Source: Hoeflea_A sp963921345
GTDB taxonomy: Bacteria; Pseudomonadota; Alphaproteobacteria; Rhizobiales; Rhizobiaceae
Length of the DNA: 64,000 nucleotides
Assembly: GCA_963921345.3 (NCBI GenBank)
Contig: CAWUFE020000001.1
Location: 310,001 to 374,000, forward strand
Reading direction: 5' to 3'
The notes below the pieces were generated by a model. The model searched no databases. It was not told the origin of the DNA and saw nothing but the letters and a program-made list of their open reading frames with translations. This document shows, in pieces, positions 41,361 through 49,471 of the stretch. The first letter of the stretch is position 1, and each line of letters opens with the position of its first letter. Position numbers and translations under genes: made by a program.

Positions 41361-42815
41361 CTATTGCGTGAGGCGAAGCGACTGGATCAGATTGGCGATG
41401 TGCTTGTAGGTGTCCTTTAGCTCTGCCGGCGTATCCGGCTCATAGGCATAAGTCAGGCTGCCCTCGTCCGGAGAGGCGCACGCCTGCAACATGGTGTCGG
41501 CTGAATTGGACGTGGCAAAGCCGATGGTGAAGATCTTGATGCCGGTCTTCTTGATGGCGGTGCACAGCTTGCCCGTATGCGCGATCGACAGGGCGCTCTG
41601 ACCGCATTCCACATCGTCGGAATTGGTACCCGCATAGGCGGTGTTGAACGCACCGTCGGTCATCAGGATGATGTATTTCGCCAGCTTGTCGTTGGTGGCG
41701 AAATCATCGGGCTTGGAGTCCTTCGGCAGATAGTCCGCCCAGCTGTGCGAGATCGTGTACCAGGCCCACTGCAGGCCGATATGGCCGGCGGTGCAGCCGC
41801 CGGTGGACAGGGCGTTGACCTTCGCCTTCAGGTTCGCTTCGTGAGCCGAAAGGGGAACGAGCTTCGAACTCGTGCATCCGTTTTTCGGCAGGCGCGAATC
41901 GCGGCTGATCATACCCTTGGACGGGTTGGCGTCGCTGTATTGATAGGATTTTCCGCTGAACGGCGCCTTGCGGTCGGTGGCGCAGCTGTCCTGCGGCGTG
42001 CCGTCCTTCTTGACGACGAAATCGGAGGGAATCTTCTTGCAGTTGAACTTGCCGTTCTTCTTGAGCTTGCATTTCGCGCCGTAGCGCTGCAGGAACGACT
42101 TGACGTTGTAGCCGGCCTTGTATTTCGGGTCGTAGACCGGCGCGTTGCTCCTGGCCTCGTTGTAGTCGGGATAAACGTAAGAAGCGAGCGGGCCGGCATT
42201 GATGGAATCGCTGTACGGCACCAGGCTGATGCGGACGTGGGTGTCCGTTGCCGTGTTCGGCGCCATCAGCTCTTCGATGCCCAGCTTGGCTGCCGATTTC
42301 AGCGCCTGAATCCGGTAGCCGGCCATGGAACCGGTCACGTCCAGCACCATGGCGACCTCGATGTCGCCGATCCCGTAGCTCGCTGCCGATTTGCTCGAAA
42401 CCGCGTGCGTCGCCTGCCTGTTCGCAACGCGTGTGAACGTCAGCTTCTGATCGATCTCGGCCGTTGCCGTCACGGTCTGGCTGGCTTTGTCGATCTTGAA
42501 ATTTTTGACTTTGTAGTCGCTCCTGGCGAGGTCGTCGACGCCGATATTGGCGGCAAACACGGCCTTGAAATAGGTTTCGGCGGCGTCGCCCTTTTCGCTG
42601 ATCTCGCCGATGGAGAGCGCCCGCGCGGTTGCCAACGATGCCGCGTCCAGCGCGTTGTTGACACGGGTCTTTGCACTCATTGCCCGGGAAAAGTCGACGG
42701 CAAGCCCGATGGTCAGAAATATGGCAATCGTGCAAAACCCGAAGGCGATGGCAATGTTCCCGCGCTTGTCGTGCAGGAACCTTGACACGATCATGGTGTC
42801 AATTCCGCTGTGCAT
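41361..42815 (-). CDS. TadG-like pilus-assembly protein with vWA domain
   Basis: A 484-residue protein. The N-terminus, SRFLHDKRGNIAIAFGFCTI, then a membrane helix to about residue 40, is the TadE/TadG-type leader. A von Willebrand A domain follows with the MIDAS motif VLDVTGSMAGY near residue 160 and a second segment KYIILMTDGAFNT near residue 385. Several cysteines in the middle insert suggest an extracellular face. I prefer ATG 42815, which has GGGAAGA ten bases upstream; ATGs at 42830 and 42794 are alternatives. No other tad genes adjoin, so this is an orphan copy. Confidence 0.8.
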   Translation of the reverse strand: MHSGIDTMIVSRFLHDKRGNIAIAFGFCTIAIFLTIGLAVDFSRAMSAKTRVNNALDAASLATARALSIGEISEKGDAAETYFKAVFAANIGVDDLARSDYKVKNFKIDKASQTVTATAEIDQKLTFTRVANRQATHAVSSKSAASYGIGDIEVAMVLDVTGSMAGYRIQALKSAAKLGIEELMAPNTATDTHVRISLVPYSDSINAGPLASYVYPDYNEARSNAPVYDPKYKAGYNVKSFLQRYGAKCKLKKNGKFNCKKIPSDFVVKKDGTPQDSCATDRKAPFSGKSYQYSDANPSKGMISRDSRLPKNGCTSSKLVPLSAHEANLKAKVNALSTGGCTAGHIGLQWAWYTISHSWADYLPKDSKPDDFATNDKLAKYIILMTDGAFNTAYAGTNSDDVECGQSALSIAHTGKLCTAIKKTGIKIFTIGFATSNSADTMLQACASPDEGSLTYAYEPDTPAELKDTYKHIANLIQSLRLTQ

Positions 42816-43255
42816 TGTTAATCTTCCCATCAGATCGACAACGATATGTATCGCCCGCTGAAGTCCACCTCCGCTGGCGAAAAGCCTGCCGATATCCGCT
42901 CATCATGTCGGATGCTCGCCCAAGTCTTCATCGATTGTCGTAAAAGACTAAAGTTTAAATGAACTTAAGCGGATCAATAGAAGCGTTAAAAGCGACTCGG
43001 TTCTTTTCGATTACTTCCACCATCGTAACCACGGGGTTAACCGGACACAAAGTCGGATAACGACTGGGCGCGAGGCGATTGTCGGCCGGGTGGACCGGGC
43101 CGAATTCGTGGGCGCGCTTGGAACAAGCCCGAAATCGGGCTTTAATGAGTGTGTTGTCGGCTAAAAAAACACATGATCGATAGTGAGCAGCCATACCGAA
43201 CTTGCGACCCTTCCGGTGCTTCCACCCGCGGTGAGAGCAACGCCTTTGATTTCCA
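42816..43255. other. Long intergenic region between divergent TadG-like and GH/DUF4214 genes
   Basis: No gene is credible in these 440 bases. The middle (42945-43010) is AT-rich and probably carries promoters for both directions. A perfect 7-bp hairpin, AAGCCCG-AAAT-CGGGCTT, lies at 43125-43142 followed by TAAT; as both neighbours are divergent it is not an ordinary gene-end terminator and may end a small transcript. I saw no tRNA or known RNA motif. Confidence 0.45.
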
Positions 43256-44890
43256 ATGACGGCCGGAGAAAATTCCGTGGCATATAAAATTTCAGGTTCT
43301 TCACTCTATCCCGGGGCGGACGGATGGAGTTTCTTTGAGCAGCCGGCAGCCATCGACCAATTGGCTGGCATCGGTGCGACATACGCCAACTTCGTGCAGG
43401 TGCTGTATCAGGACGATTGGTCGAGTTCCGACGTCTACTCCGGCGCACGATCCCAGCTCGACGATGAGATGCAGGGCGCAATCGAATACGCGTCCGATCT
43501 GGGGATGCAAACCTCCATCTACATCCTGTTGGAAACGACCCAGGTCGACGCCGCTTTGCGGCATTCGATCGACGTCGACGACCCGCAGCGGTGGTTCGAG
43601 GACTACGGCGATTATATCGTCAACCTGGCGACGATCGGCGAGCAGTCCGGGCTCGACATGCTGATCATCGGCGGCGAACTGCACAAGATGGCGGATGATC
43701 CCGATTATCGTGCCTATTGGCTCGATATCATTGCCGATGTCCGCGCCGTGTTTTCGGGAACCGTTTCCTATTCGGGCGTCTGGCAGCCGGCTTCCGACGG
43801 AGTCGGCGCGATCTCGTTTGCCGACGCACTCGACAGTATCGGCATCAGTTTCTACAACCCCACCTCCGACAAGGAAGACGCCACCGTAGAGGACATGGTG
43901 GACGCCTGGCATGGGGACAACCAGTACGAAGCGGATTATGTCGAGGCGATCACGCAGATCCACGAGGATACGGGCAAGCCGATTTTCTTCTCGGAGATCG
44001 GCGGCTGGGCCTATGACGGCGCAACCGGCATGCCGGCGACTAACATGCTGCCACCGGGCTTCGACTGGCGTGTGCCGGGCGCTCTCGGTCAACTCGATGC
44101 CAACCTCGAGGAACACGCCAACTATTACGAAGCGGCCTATGAGGTCTGGTCGGACACGGATTGGATGGAAGGGTTTCTTTGGTGGTCGTGGTACGAATTG
44201 CCGGGTGAAGGGTGGTCGGAGGCGGCGTTGCGTGATCGCGAGATCGATTTCACACCCAACGGGAAGCCGGCCGCCGACGTCATGGAGAGCTGGCAGCTCG
44301 AGGAGATCGTCGGCCAGGAAACCTACAACAGCATCAGTTATGACGGCGCCCGCGGCGAATACAACATTCGCATCTTCGACGACGCCATCTATGACAACGC
44401 GTTCGTGCTGGTGCGGGCGATCGGCGGCGAGATCGACAAGCTCATCGGTTTCGATCGCATCGACCTGCTGGACGGCGATTACGTCTATGACATCGACAGC
44501 GCCAATACGGGCTTCGGTTACCGCATCTACCAGGCCTCGTTCGGCCGTACGCCCGACGAGAGCGGGGTACGCTTCTGGATCGACGTGCTCGATTCGCTCG
44601 ACGACCAGGCCTGGAGCCAGTACGACGAGGAACAGTTCCTGGCGAGCCAGTTCATCGAATCGGTCGAATTCAAGGACCTTTTCGGGGCGAACCCGACGAA
44701 CGAGCAGTATATCGACGCGATGTATCTGAACGTGCTGGACCGGTTGCCGGACCAGGGCGGCTACGACTTCTGGGTCGGCGGCATGGAGCAGGGCCTGACG
44801 CGCGAGGACATCCTGATCGCCTTCACCAAGAGCGACGAGAACGTCGCCCGCACCGCCGCGGACCTCGACGACGGGGTGTGGGTGGTATGA
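43256..44890 (+). CDS. Glycoside-hydrolase-like TIM barrel (GH113-like) fused to DUF4214
   Basis: A 544-residue protein without signal peptide. Residues 10-345 resemble GH113-type beta-mannanase TIM barrels: ATYANFVQVLYQDDW near residue 41, MLIIGGELHK with Glu141 as probable acid/base, and KPIFFSEIGGWAYDG with Glu247 as probable nucleophile. Residues about 405-544 form DUF4214 (GFGYRIYQASFGRTPDESGV to GVWVV). The last 72 residues are identical to those of the 1046-residue protein at 32835. A GTG at 43277 with a GGAG site upstream is an alternative start. Likely secreted by a type I system and active on an extracellular polysaccharide. Confidence 0.75.
   Translation: MTAGENSVAYKISGSSLYPGADGWSFFEQPAAIDQLAGIGATYANFVQVLYQDDWSSSDVYSGARSQLDDEMQGAIEYASDLGMQTSIYILLETTQVDAALRHSIDVDDPQRWFEDYGDYIVNLATIGEQSGLDMLIIGGELHKMADDPDYRAYWLDIIADVRAVFSGTVSYSGVWQPASDGVGAISFADALDSIGISFYNPTSDKEDATVEDMVDAWHGDNQYEADYVEAITQIHEDTGKPIFFSEIGGWAYDGATGMPATNMLPPGFDWRVPGALGQLDANLEEHANYYEAAYEVWSDTDWMEGFLWWSWYELPGEGWSEAALRDREIDFTPNGKPAADVMESWQLEEIVGQETYNSISYDGARGEYNIRIFDDAIYDNAFVLVRAIGGEIDKLIGFDRIDLLDGDYVYDIDSANTGFGYRIYQASFGRTPDESGVRFWIDVLDSLDDQAWSQYDEEQFLASQFIESVEFKDLFGANPTNEQYIDAMYLNVLDRLPDQGGYDFWVGGMEQGLTREDILIAFTKSDENVARTAADLDDGVWVV
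44665..44890 (+). repeat. Inverted repeat, arm 2 (3' end of GH/DUF4214 gene)
   Basis: Inverted counterpart of 32835-33060, about 96% identical by direct comparison. The two arms enclose about 11.6 kb holding the IS630 copy, an aldolase, the third DUF4214 gene, a DD-carboxypeptidase, an amidase and the TadG-like gene. Recombination between the arms would invert this segment and swap the gene heads but keep both reading frames. Confidence 0.85.
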
Positions 44891-44987
44891 GGCGTTCCGC
44901 TAGTTGGCTGGTGCGAACGACTGCACGGCAGTTGGCGGCGCTATGGGCGGCGAATTTGCCCGGGAACCGCACGTATGTTTCAAAATC

Positions 44988-45001
44988 GGCTGTGAACAGC
45001 C
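44988..45001 (-). terminator. Short hairpin after the DinB-like gene
   Basis: Read on the minus strand, GGCTG-TTCA-CAGCC is followed by GATTTTG. It begins 4 bp after the stop of the DinB-like gene. The stem is only five pairs, so it is a weak terminator candidate. Confidence 0.35.
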
Positions 45002-45004
45002 AGC

Positions 45005-45520
45005 CTACAGGCGCCGATAACGCTCCGGCATGAGTGGCAGATCCGTATCGTCCGGTTTTGCGCCAGCGGCCGTCAGCATCGCGTGAACCTGTCCGCGATG
45101 GTGTGTCTGGTGGTTGAAGAACTGAATGACAAGCGTCTTGCGGGGCTGGGTCAGGTCGCGGCCCACCGATCCCGCATACCAGCTGAGATCGCCATCGAAC
45201 CAGTCGGGCGCGACCTCGTGCGCCCATTTCAGTATCCGCTCGTCAAACGCCCTTCGGTCGACGAGGTATTGCTTCCAGTTCCCGATGAAGTTGACGGAGT
45301 CGAGGCCACTTCCTTCCGGAGCCGGCGTTCCGGCGAACCGGCTCATCCACAGCATGTCGCCCCAGAAGACATGCGACAGCGTCTTTTCGATGGAACCGAA
45401 GAAGGCGCCGCGATCCAGCTGGCGTTCGGCGGCGGAGAGGCCATCGGCGGCTGCGAGCAAGCTCTGGTTCTGCCACAGATTGTAACGGGCCATCGTGAGC
45501 GTGTATTCCTTGTTGGGCAT
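45005..45520 (-). CDS. DinB-family metal-binding protein
   Basis: A 171-residue four-helix-bundle protein. Start at ATG 45520 after a clear AAAGGAG. The DinB metal-site pattern is visible: His in KTLSHVFWGDMLWMSRFAG near residue 50 and the pair in VIQFFNHQTHHRGQVHAML near residue 135. DinB-family proteins bind zinc or nickel and several act as thiol-dependent transferases, but most remain uncharacterised. It stands alone between the GH/DUF4214 gene and the tRNA-Gly gene, on the same strand as the tRNA. Confidence 0.85.
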   Translation of the reverse strand: MPNKEYTLTMARYNLWQNQSLLAAADGLSAAERQLDRGAFFGSIEKTLSHVFWGDMLWMSRFAGTPAPEGSGLDSVNFIGNWKQYLVDRRAFDERILKWAHEVAPDWFDGDLSWYAGSVGRDLTQPRKTLVIQFFNHQTHHRGQVHAMLTAAGAKPDDTDLPLMPERYRRL

Positions 45521-45643
45521 ATCGGGCTCCTTTGTGGGGTAGAGGGCCGAAGTCGGCGAATTCGGGTTTCGCGGACGCAGGTGGTTCCGCGCCGCAAGCG
45601 GCAAGGGCCTGCCGGCGTCAAAATGCAGAAATGTCTGGAGAAC

Positions 45644-45718
45644 TGGAGCGGGCGATGAGATTCGAACTCACGACCCTAACCTTGGCAAGGTTATGCTCTA
45701 CCCCTGAGCTACGCCCGC
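45644..45718 (-). tRNA. tRNA-Gly (GCC anticodon)
   Basis: On the minus strand the 75-base sequence runs from GCGGGCGTAGCTCAGGGGTA to CGCCCGCTCCA. It has a 7-bp acceptor stem, a D arm with GGGGTAGAGC, an anticodon arm AACCTTGCCAAGGTT with GCC, and a T arm with GAGTTCGAATCTC. The terminal CCA is encoded. No sign of an integrated element is seen at its 3' end. Confidence 0.97.
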
Positions 45719-45919
45719 TCGGGTTCGCCGGGTCGTCGTAACGGCCGGCTGGGGTATTTCGCGCGGAGCTCGACCCCGCGCCCGGCGGTATATGGCGCAA
45801 CCGCATCGCAAATGCAACAGGAAAATGAATCGAAACTTGCGGCCGCTTAGCCATTGCGATTTTGCCCTGCGCCGCCTATCACGATTGCTTACGAAACCGA
45901 CTGCCTGCAGGGATCCGGA

Positions 45920-46435
45920 ATGACCGCCGAGACCACCAATGCGCCGCTGACATCCGACCAGCTTTTCGCCCGGCTGGACGAGCTGGGCATCGCCCATTCC
46001 ACCAAGGAGCACCCGGCGGTTTTCACCGTTTCGGAATCGCAGTCGCTGCGCGACGAGATCCCCGGCGGCCACACCAAGAACCTGTTCCTGAAGGACAAGA
46101 AGGGCCAGTTCTTCCTGGTGACGGTCGAGGAGAACGCCGAGATCGACCTGAAGGGGCTGCATCGACTGATCGGCGCCGGCGGGCGGGTGTCCTTCGGCAA
46201 GCCCGAGCCGCTGATGGAGCTGCTCGGCGTCATCCCCGGCGCGGTGACGGCGTTCGGTGCCATCAACGATACGCAGGGCCGGGTGCAGGTGGTTCTCGAC
46301 GAGGCACTGATGCGGCACGACATCATCAATGCGCATCCGCTGCGCAACGATGCCACGACCTCGATCGGCCGCGACGATCTGGTGCGGTTTCTGGAATCGA
46401 CCGGCCATACGCCGCTGATCCTGGCACTGTCTTGA
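45920..46435 (+). CDS. YbaK/ProX-type prolyl-tRNA deacylase
   Basis: A 171-residue protein with the YbaK/ProRS INS-like editing fold. Motifs include TKEHPAVFTVSESQSLRDEI near residue 30, HTKNLFLKDKKGQFFLVTVE near residue 52, the GRVSFGKPEPLMELLGVIPG block near residue 88 and a C-terminal HPLRNDATTSIGRDDLVRFL. The free-standing enzyme hydrolyses mischarged Ala-tRNA(Pro). ATG 45920 gives the normal family N-terminus. It is followed by thioredoxin, LON-domain and Trm112-like genes, an order conserved in Hyphomicrobiales. Confidence 0.9.
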   Translation: MTAETTNAPLTSDQLFARLDELGIAHSTKEHPAVFTVSESQSLRDEIPGGHTKNLFLKDKKGQFFLVTVEENAEIDLKGLHRLIGAGGRVSFGKPEPLMELLGVIPGAVTAFGAINDTQGRVQVVLDEALMRHDIINAHPLRNDATTSIGRDDLVRFLESTGHTPLILALS

Positions 46436-46515
46436 AAATGACCGGCAAAGGGCCGATTTTACCAGCACGAATGATTTGAGAGCGGCGCCGGCGCCGCGCC
46501 CCCGATCCGGAGACG

Positions 46516-47496
46516 ATGATGCAGAACGACGACAATCCCTATGGCGGTTCCATGGGCGGCCAGATGGCCGGCACCGTCACCTTCGGCAACAACCAGCCCG
46601 AGGGCCAGGCACCGGCCGCGGGCGGCGCGCTGATCAAGGACACGACCACCGCCGGCTTCAACCAGGACGTCATCGCGGAATCGCAGAACCAGCCGGTTCT
46701 GGTCGATTTCTGGGCGTCCTGGTGCGGCCCCTGCAAGCAGCTCGGTCCGATCATCGAAAAGGTGGTTACCGAGGCGGCCGGCAAGGTCAAGCTGGTCAAG
46801 CTCAATATCGACGAGCACCCGGCGATCCCCGGCCAGATGGGCATTCAGTCGATCCCGGCGGTGGTGGCATTCGCCAACGGCCGGCCGGTCGACGCCTTCA
46901 TGGGCGCCGTGCCGGAGAGCCAGATCCGCCAGTTCATCGACAAGATCGCCAAGGAGGGCGGCGGCGCGCCCGATATCGGCGCCATGATCGACGAGGCCAA
47001 GGCCATGCTGGCGGCCGGCGACGTCAACCAGGCGGCGCAGATCTTCGGCGCCATCATGCAGGAGCAGCCCGACAACGCCAAGGCGATCGCCGGCATGGCC
47101 GAATGCCTGATTGCCGCCGACCAGACCGACCGCGCCAAGGAGATGCTGGATGGCCTGAGCGACGAACAGAAGGCCGACCCGGACGTCGCCGCCATTCTGG
47201 CGCGATTCGCGCTGGAAGAAGAAGTGGCCGAACTCGGCGATCCGGATTCTCTGCGGGCGCGGCTTGCCGCCAACCCCGACGATCACGAGGCACGCTTCGA
47301 CATGGCCAAGATCCTCAACGTCCAGGGCGATCGCGAGCAGGCCGCCGACTACCTTCTGCACATCATGAAAGCCGATCGGCAGTGGCAGGACGACGGCGCG
47401 CGCAAGCAGTTGCTGACCTTCTTCGAGGCCTGGGGGCCGACGGATCCGGCCACGCTCGCGGCGCGGCGCAAGCTGTCGTCGCTGATGTTCTCCTGA
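46516..47496 (+). CDS. Thioredoxin with C-terminal TPR (YbbN/CnoX-like)
   Basis: A 326-residue protein. After a Gly-rich 45-residue leader, residues 48-150 form a thioredoxin domain with the active site W-C70-G-P-C73 in VDFWASWCGPCKQLGPIIEK. Residues about 165-320 carry tetratricopeptide-like repeats (MLAAGDVNQAAQIFGAIMQE, DNAKAIAGMAECLIAADQTD). This is the layout of YbbN/CnoX, a chaperone-like thioredoxin that protects proteins during oxidative stress and hands them to GroEL or DnaK. It keeps the CxxC motif, unlike E. coli CnoX. Cytoplasmic, no signal. It follows the deacylase gene by 80 bp. Confidence 0.9.
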   Translation: MMQNDDNPYGGSMGGQMAGTVTFGNNQPEGQAPAAGGALIKDTTTAGFNQDVIAESQNQPVLVDFWASWCGPCKQLGPIIEKVVTEAAGKVKLVKLNIDEHPAIPGQMGIQSIPAVVAFANGRPVDAFMGAVPESQIRQFIDKIAKEGGGAPDIGAMIDEAKAMLAAGDVNQAAQIFGAIMQEQPDNAKAIAGMAECLIAADQTDRAKEMLDGLSDEQKADPDVAAILARFALEEEVAELGDPDSLRARLAANPDDHEARFDMAKILNVQGDREQAADYLLHIMKADRQWQDDGARKQLLTFFEAWGPTDPATLAARRKLSSLMFS

Positions 47497-47593
47497 GCCG
47501 GCACTCACGATTCGGCGGAAAAACCGTGGGTGGCCTTGAGAATTGCGCTGCGCTGCCCACATCATCTAATATCTTGAGCGCAGATCGAGGCGT

Positions 47594-48277
47594 GTGACGT
47601 TGCTTGCTGGAAACGTACATTATCGAACGGAAAAAGACGTGCCGGTTCATGTGCCGCTTTTTCCGCTTTCGGGCGCCCTGCTCCTGCCCTGCGGCCAGAT
47701 GCCGCTCAACATCTTCGAACCGCGCTATCTCGCCATGGTCGACGACGCCATGGCCGCGAACCGCATCGTCGCGGTGATCCAGCCGCGCTTCGACGCCAGC
47801 GGCAATGTGGAAAAATGCGAGTGTCCGGCGCTGTGCTCCGTGGGCACGCTGGGCCGCATCACCTCGCTGTCGGAAACCGGAGACGGCCGCTACATCATTT
47901 CTCTGATCGGCATCTGCCGTTTCCGGCTGCTTGAGGAAGCGCCGTTGAAGAAAGCTTACCGGCAGGGCCGCATCGCGCCGTTCCTCAACGACCTTTCGGT
48001 CGACGGCGGCGAGGACAATGTCGACCGCACGGCGCTGCTGGAGAGCTTCCGGGCTTATCTGGAGGCCAACGAGCTGGAGGCCGACTGGGAAAGCGTCGAA
48101 CAGGCGAGCAATTCGACTCTGGTCAACACCATGTCGATGATGGCGCCCTACGGACCGGCGGAAAAGCAGGCGCTGCTGGAGGCGCCTGATCTGAAGACCC
48201 GCGCCGACACGCTGATCGCGATCACCGAGATCGCCCTGGCGCGCGACAATGACGATTACGACACGGTGCTGCAATAG
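47594..48277 (+). CDS. LON N-terminal (substrate-binding) domain protein
   Basis: A 227-residue cytoplasmic protein made only of the LON N-terminal domain: VPLFPLSGALLLPCGQMPLN near residue 20, then NIFEPRYLAMVDDAMA, GRITSLSETGDGRYIISLIG near residue 88 and a helical end. It lacks the ATPase and protease domains of Lon. The start is GTG 47594, which gives the family N-terminus VHYRT; no ATG fits. Its role is unclear, perhaps binding unfolded proteins. It is placed between the thioredoxin and Trm112-like genes, a conserved neighbourhood. Confidence 0.88.
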   Translation: MTLLAGNVHYRTEKDVPVHVPLFPLSGALLLPCGQMPLNIFEPRYLAMVDDAMAANRIVAVIQPRFDASGNVEKCECPALCSVGTLGRITSLSETGDGRYIISLIGICRFRLLEEAPLKKAYRQGRIAPFLNDLSVDGGEDNVDRTALLESFRAYLEANELEADWESVEQASNSTLVNTMSMMAPYGPAEKQALLEAPDLKTRADTLIAITEIALARDNDDYDTVLQ

Positions 48278-48348
48278 AGCGGGTTGTAATGCAATATGAT
48301 CACGACCCTCCCCAGGCAGCGCGGCAAACCGGAGACCCTCAACCAAAG

Positions 48349-48570
48349 ATGACGGAAGCGCGGCGCTCGGCGACCATCGATCCGAAACTGCTCGATCTGC
48401 TTGTCTGCCCCCTGACCAAGGGGCCGCTGAAGCACGATGAAGACAGCAACGAGCTGGTATCGAAGCAGGCCGGGCTCGCCTATCCGATACGCGACGGCAT
48501 ACCGATCATGCTGCCGTCTGAGGCGCGGGTGCTCGACGGTGACGAGACGAAAGGCGGCGGAGAGGCTTAG
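48349..48570 (+). CDS. Trm112-family protein (YcaR-like)
   Basis: A 73-residue protein. The core DPKLLDLLVCPLTKGPLKHD, then ELVSKQAGLAYPIRDGIPIM, matches the bacterial Trm112/YcaR family, small zinc-ribbon-derived proteins. Only one Cys of the archaeal/eukaryotic zinc site remains, which is normal for bacterial members. In eukaryotes Trm112 activates methyltransferases; the bacterial role is not known. ATG 48349 is preferred over an in-frame ATG 60 bp upstream that lacks homology. The tetR gene follows 3 bp after the stop. Confidence 0.88.
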   Translation: MTEARRSATIDPKLLDLLVCPLTKGPLKHDEDSNELVSKQAGLAYPIRDGIPIMLPSEARVLDGDETKGGGEA

Positions 48571-48573
48571 AGG

Positions 48574-49146
48574 TTGAGCAAGCGCGGGGCGATGCGGCGA
48601 CAGCAGCTGCTGGCGGCGGCTGCGAACCGGTTTTGGCAGTTCGGCTATGGCAGCACCAGCCTGGCCGACATCGCCGGCGACGCCGATGTGCCGCTCGGCA
48701 ATGTCTATTACTATTTCCGCACCAAGCAGGATATCGCCAAGGGCGTCGCCGATATCTTCGTCGCCGAGACCCAGTCGATGCTGACGGAAATCTCCGAGGC
48801 CGAAAGCGAACCGCGCCGCCGGGTTCTGGCGCTGATCCGCCGGCTGTCGGAATCGAACCGCAGCCGGGTCGAGCGCGGCTGCCCGATCGCGCTCGCGGTG
48901 CGCGATTTCCGCACCGGCGCGCCAGCCGCCTCGAGCCGTGCCGCGGAAGCATTCGACCTGCTGATCGGCTTCATCGGCCGCGAACTGCAGCGCACCGGCG
49001 CCCGCCCCTCGACGGCGCTCGCCAAGGCACGCGAAATCATCGTCGAATGGCAGGGCGGCATATCGCTCGCCCATGCGCTCGGCGATGCCACGGTACTCGC
49101 CGAGAGCTTCCGCCGCGCCGAACAGCGGATCGTTCAGGGGAATTAG
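48574..49146 (+). CDS. TetR-family transcriptional regulator
   Basis: A 190-residue regulator. Residues 8-55 are the TetR helix-turn-helix (RRQQLLAAAANRFWQFGYGS, TSLADIAGDADVPLGNVYYY). The C-terminal ligand domain has one Cys (ERGCPIALAVRDF near residue 110), reminiscent of the AcuR/NemR-like subgroup that sense electrophiles, but this is speculation. The start is TTG 48574 three bases after the Trm112-like stop with a GGAGAGG site; an ATG at 48592 is possible. The stop codon lies inside the left arm of the repeat copy 2. Confidence 0.85.
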   Translation: MSKRGAMRRQQLLAAAANRFWQFGYGSTSLADIAGDADVPLGNVYYYFRTKQDIAKGVADIFVAETQSMLTEISEAESEPRRRVLALIRRLSESNRSRVERGCPIALAVRDFRTGAPAASSRAAEAFDLLIGFIGRELQRTGARPSTALAKAREIIVEWQGGISLAHALGDATVLAESFRRAEQRIVQGN

Positions 49147-49413
49147 AGCGAAGGGCGATTAGATTGGATCATTTGATGGCTGCAGATCGGCTCCACTCGG
49201 CCAGGCGCGTCGCGCAGCGCGATGTGGTTCATCGGGCAAGCGTCGCAACGCAGCCGATGGGCCGATGCAGCCACCCTTCGGGCCGGGCGCTTTTGGCCCC
49301 TGGCGTCGTTGGCTTGCACTTGTGGTGGGGTGGCACCACGGCGCGCAACCCGCCTAGCCAGAGACCAAAATCGCCGCGGTCAAATGATGCAATCTAATCG
49401 CCCTTCGCTCTAA
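49143..49413 (+). repeat. Structured intergenic repeat, copy 2
   Basis: Terminal arms are a perfect 23-bp inverted repeat: TTAGAGCGAAGGGCGATTAG.. at 49143-49165 and its complement at 49391-49413. The arm sequence differs from copies 1 and 3 apart from the outer TTAGA. The core from TCATTTGA (49169) to TCAAATGA (49387) is closely similar to the other copies. Its internal stem GGCTGCA pairs with TGCAGCC, where copies 1 and 3 have GGCGGAAAA with a matching partner. The tetR stop codon is inside the left arm. Confidence 0.85.
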
Positions 49414-49471
49414 GCTTGTCAGGCGATGCGTCTGCCGGGCGGTTCGAAATCTCAAGCATCGGCGACGTCAA

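Noticed and set aside
32835..44890. Composite transposon or integrative element bounded by the inverted DUF4214 ends
   Set aside because: The inverted ends are coding 3' ends of two genes with no flanking target duplication, and the only transposase between them is the self-contained IS630 copy.
45644..45718. tRNA-Gly as an integration site of a genomic island
   Set aside because: No integrase and no repeat of the tRNA 3' end were seen in the neighbouring sequence; both flanks look like ordinary chromosome.
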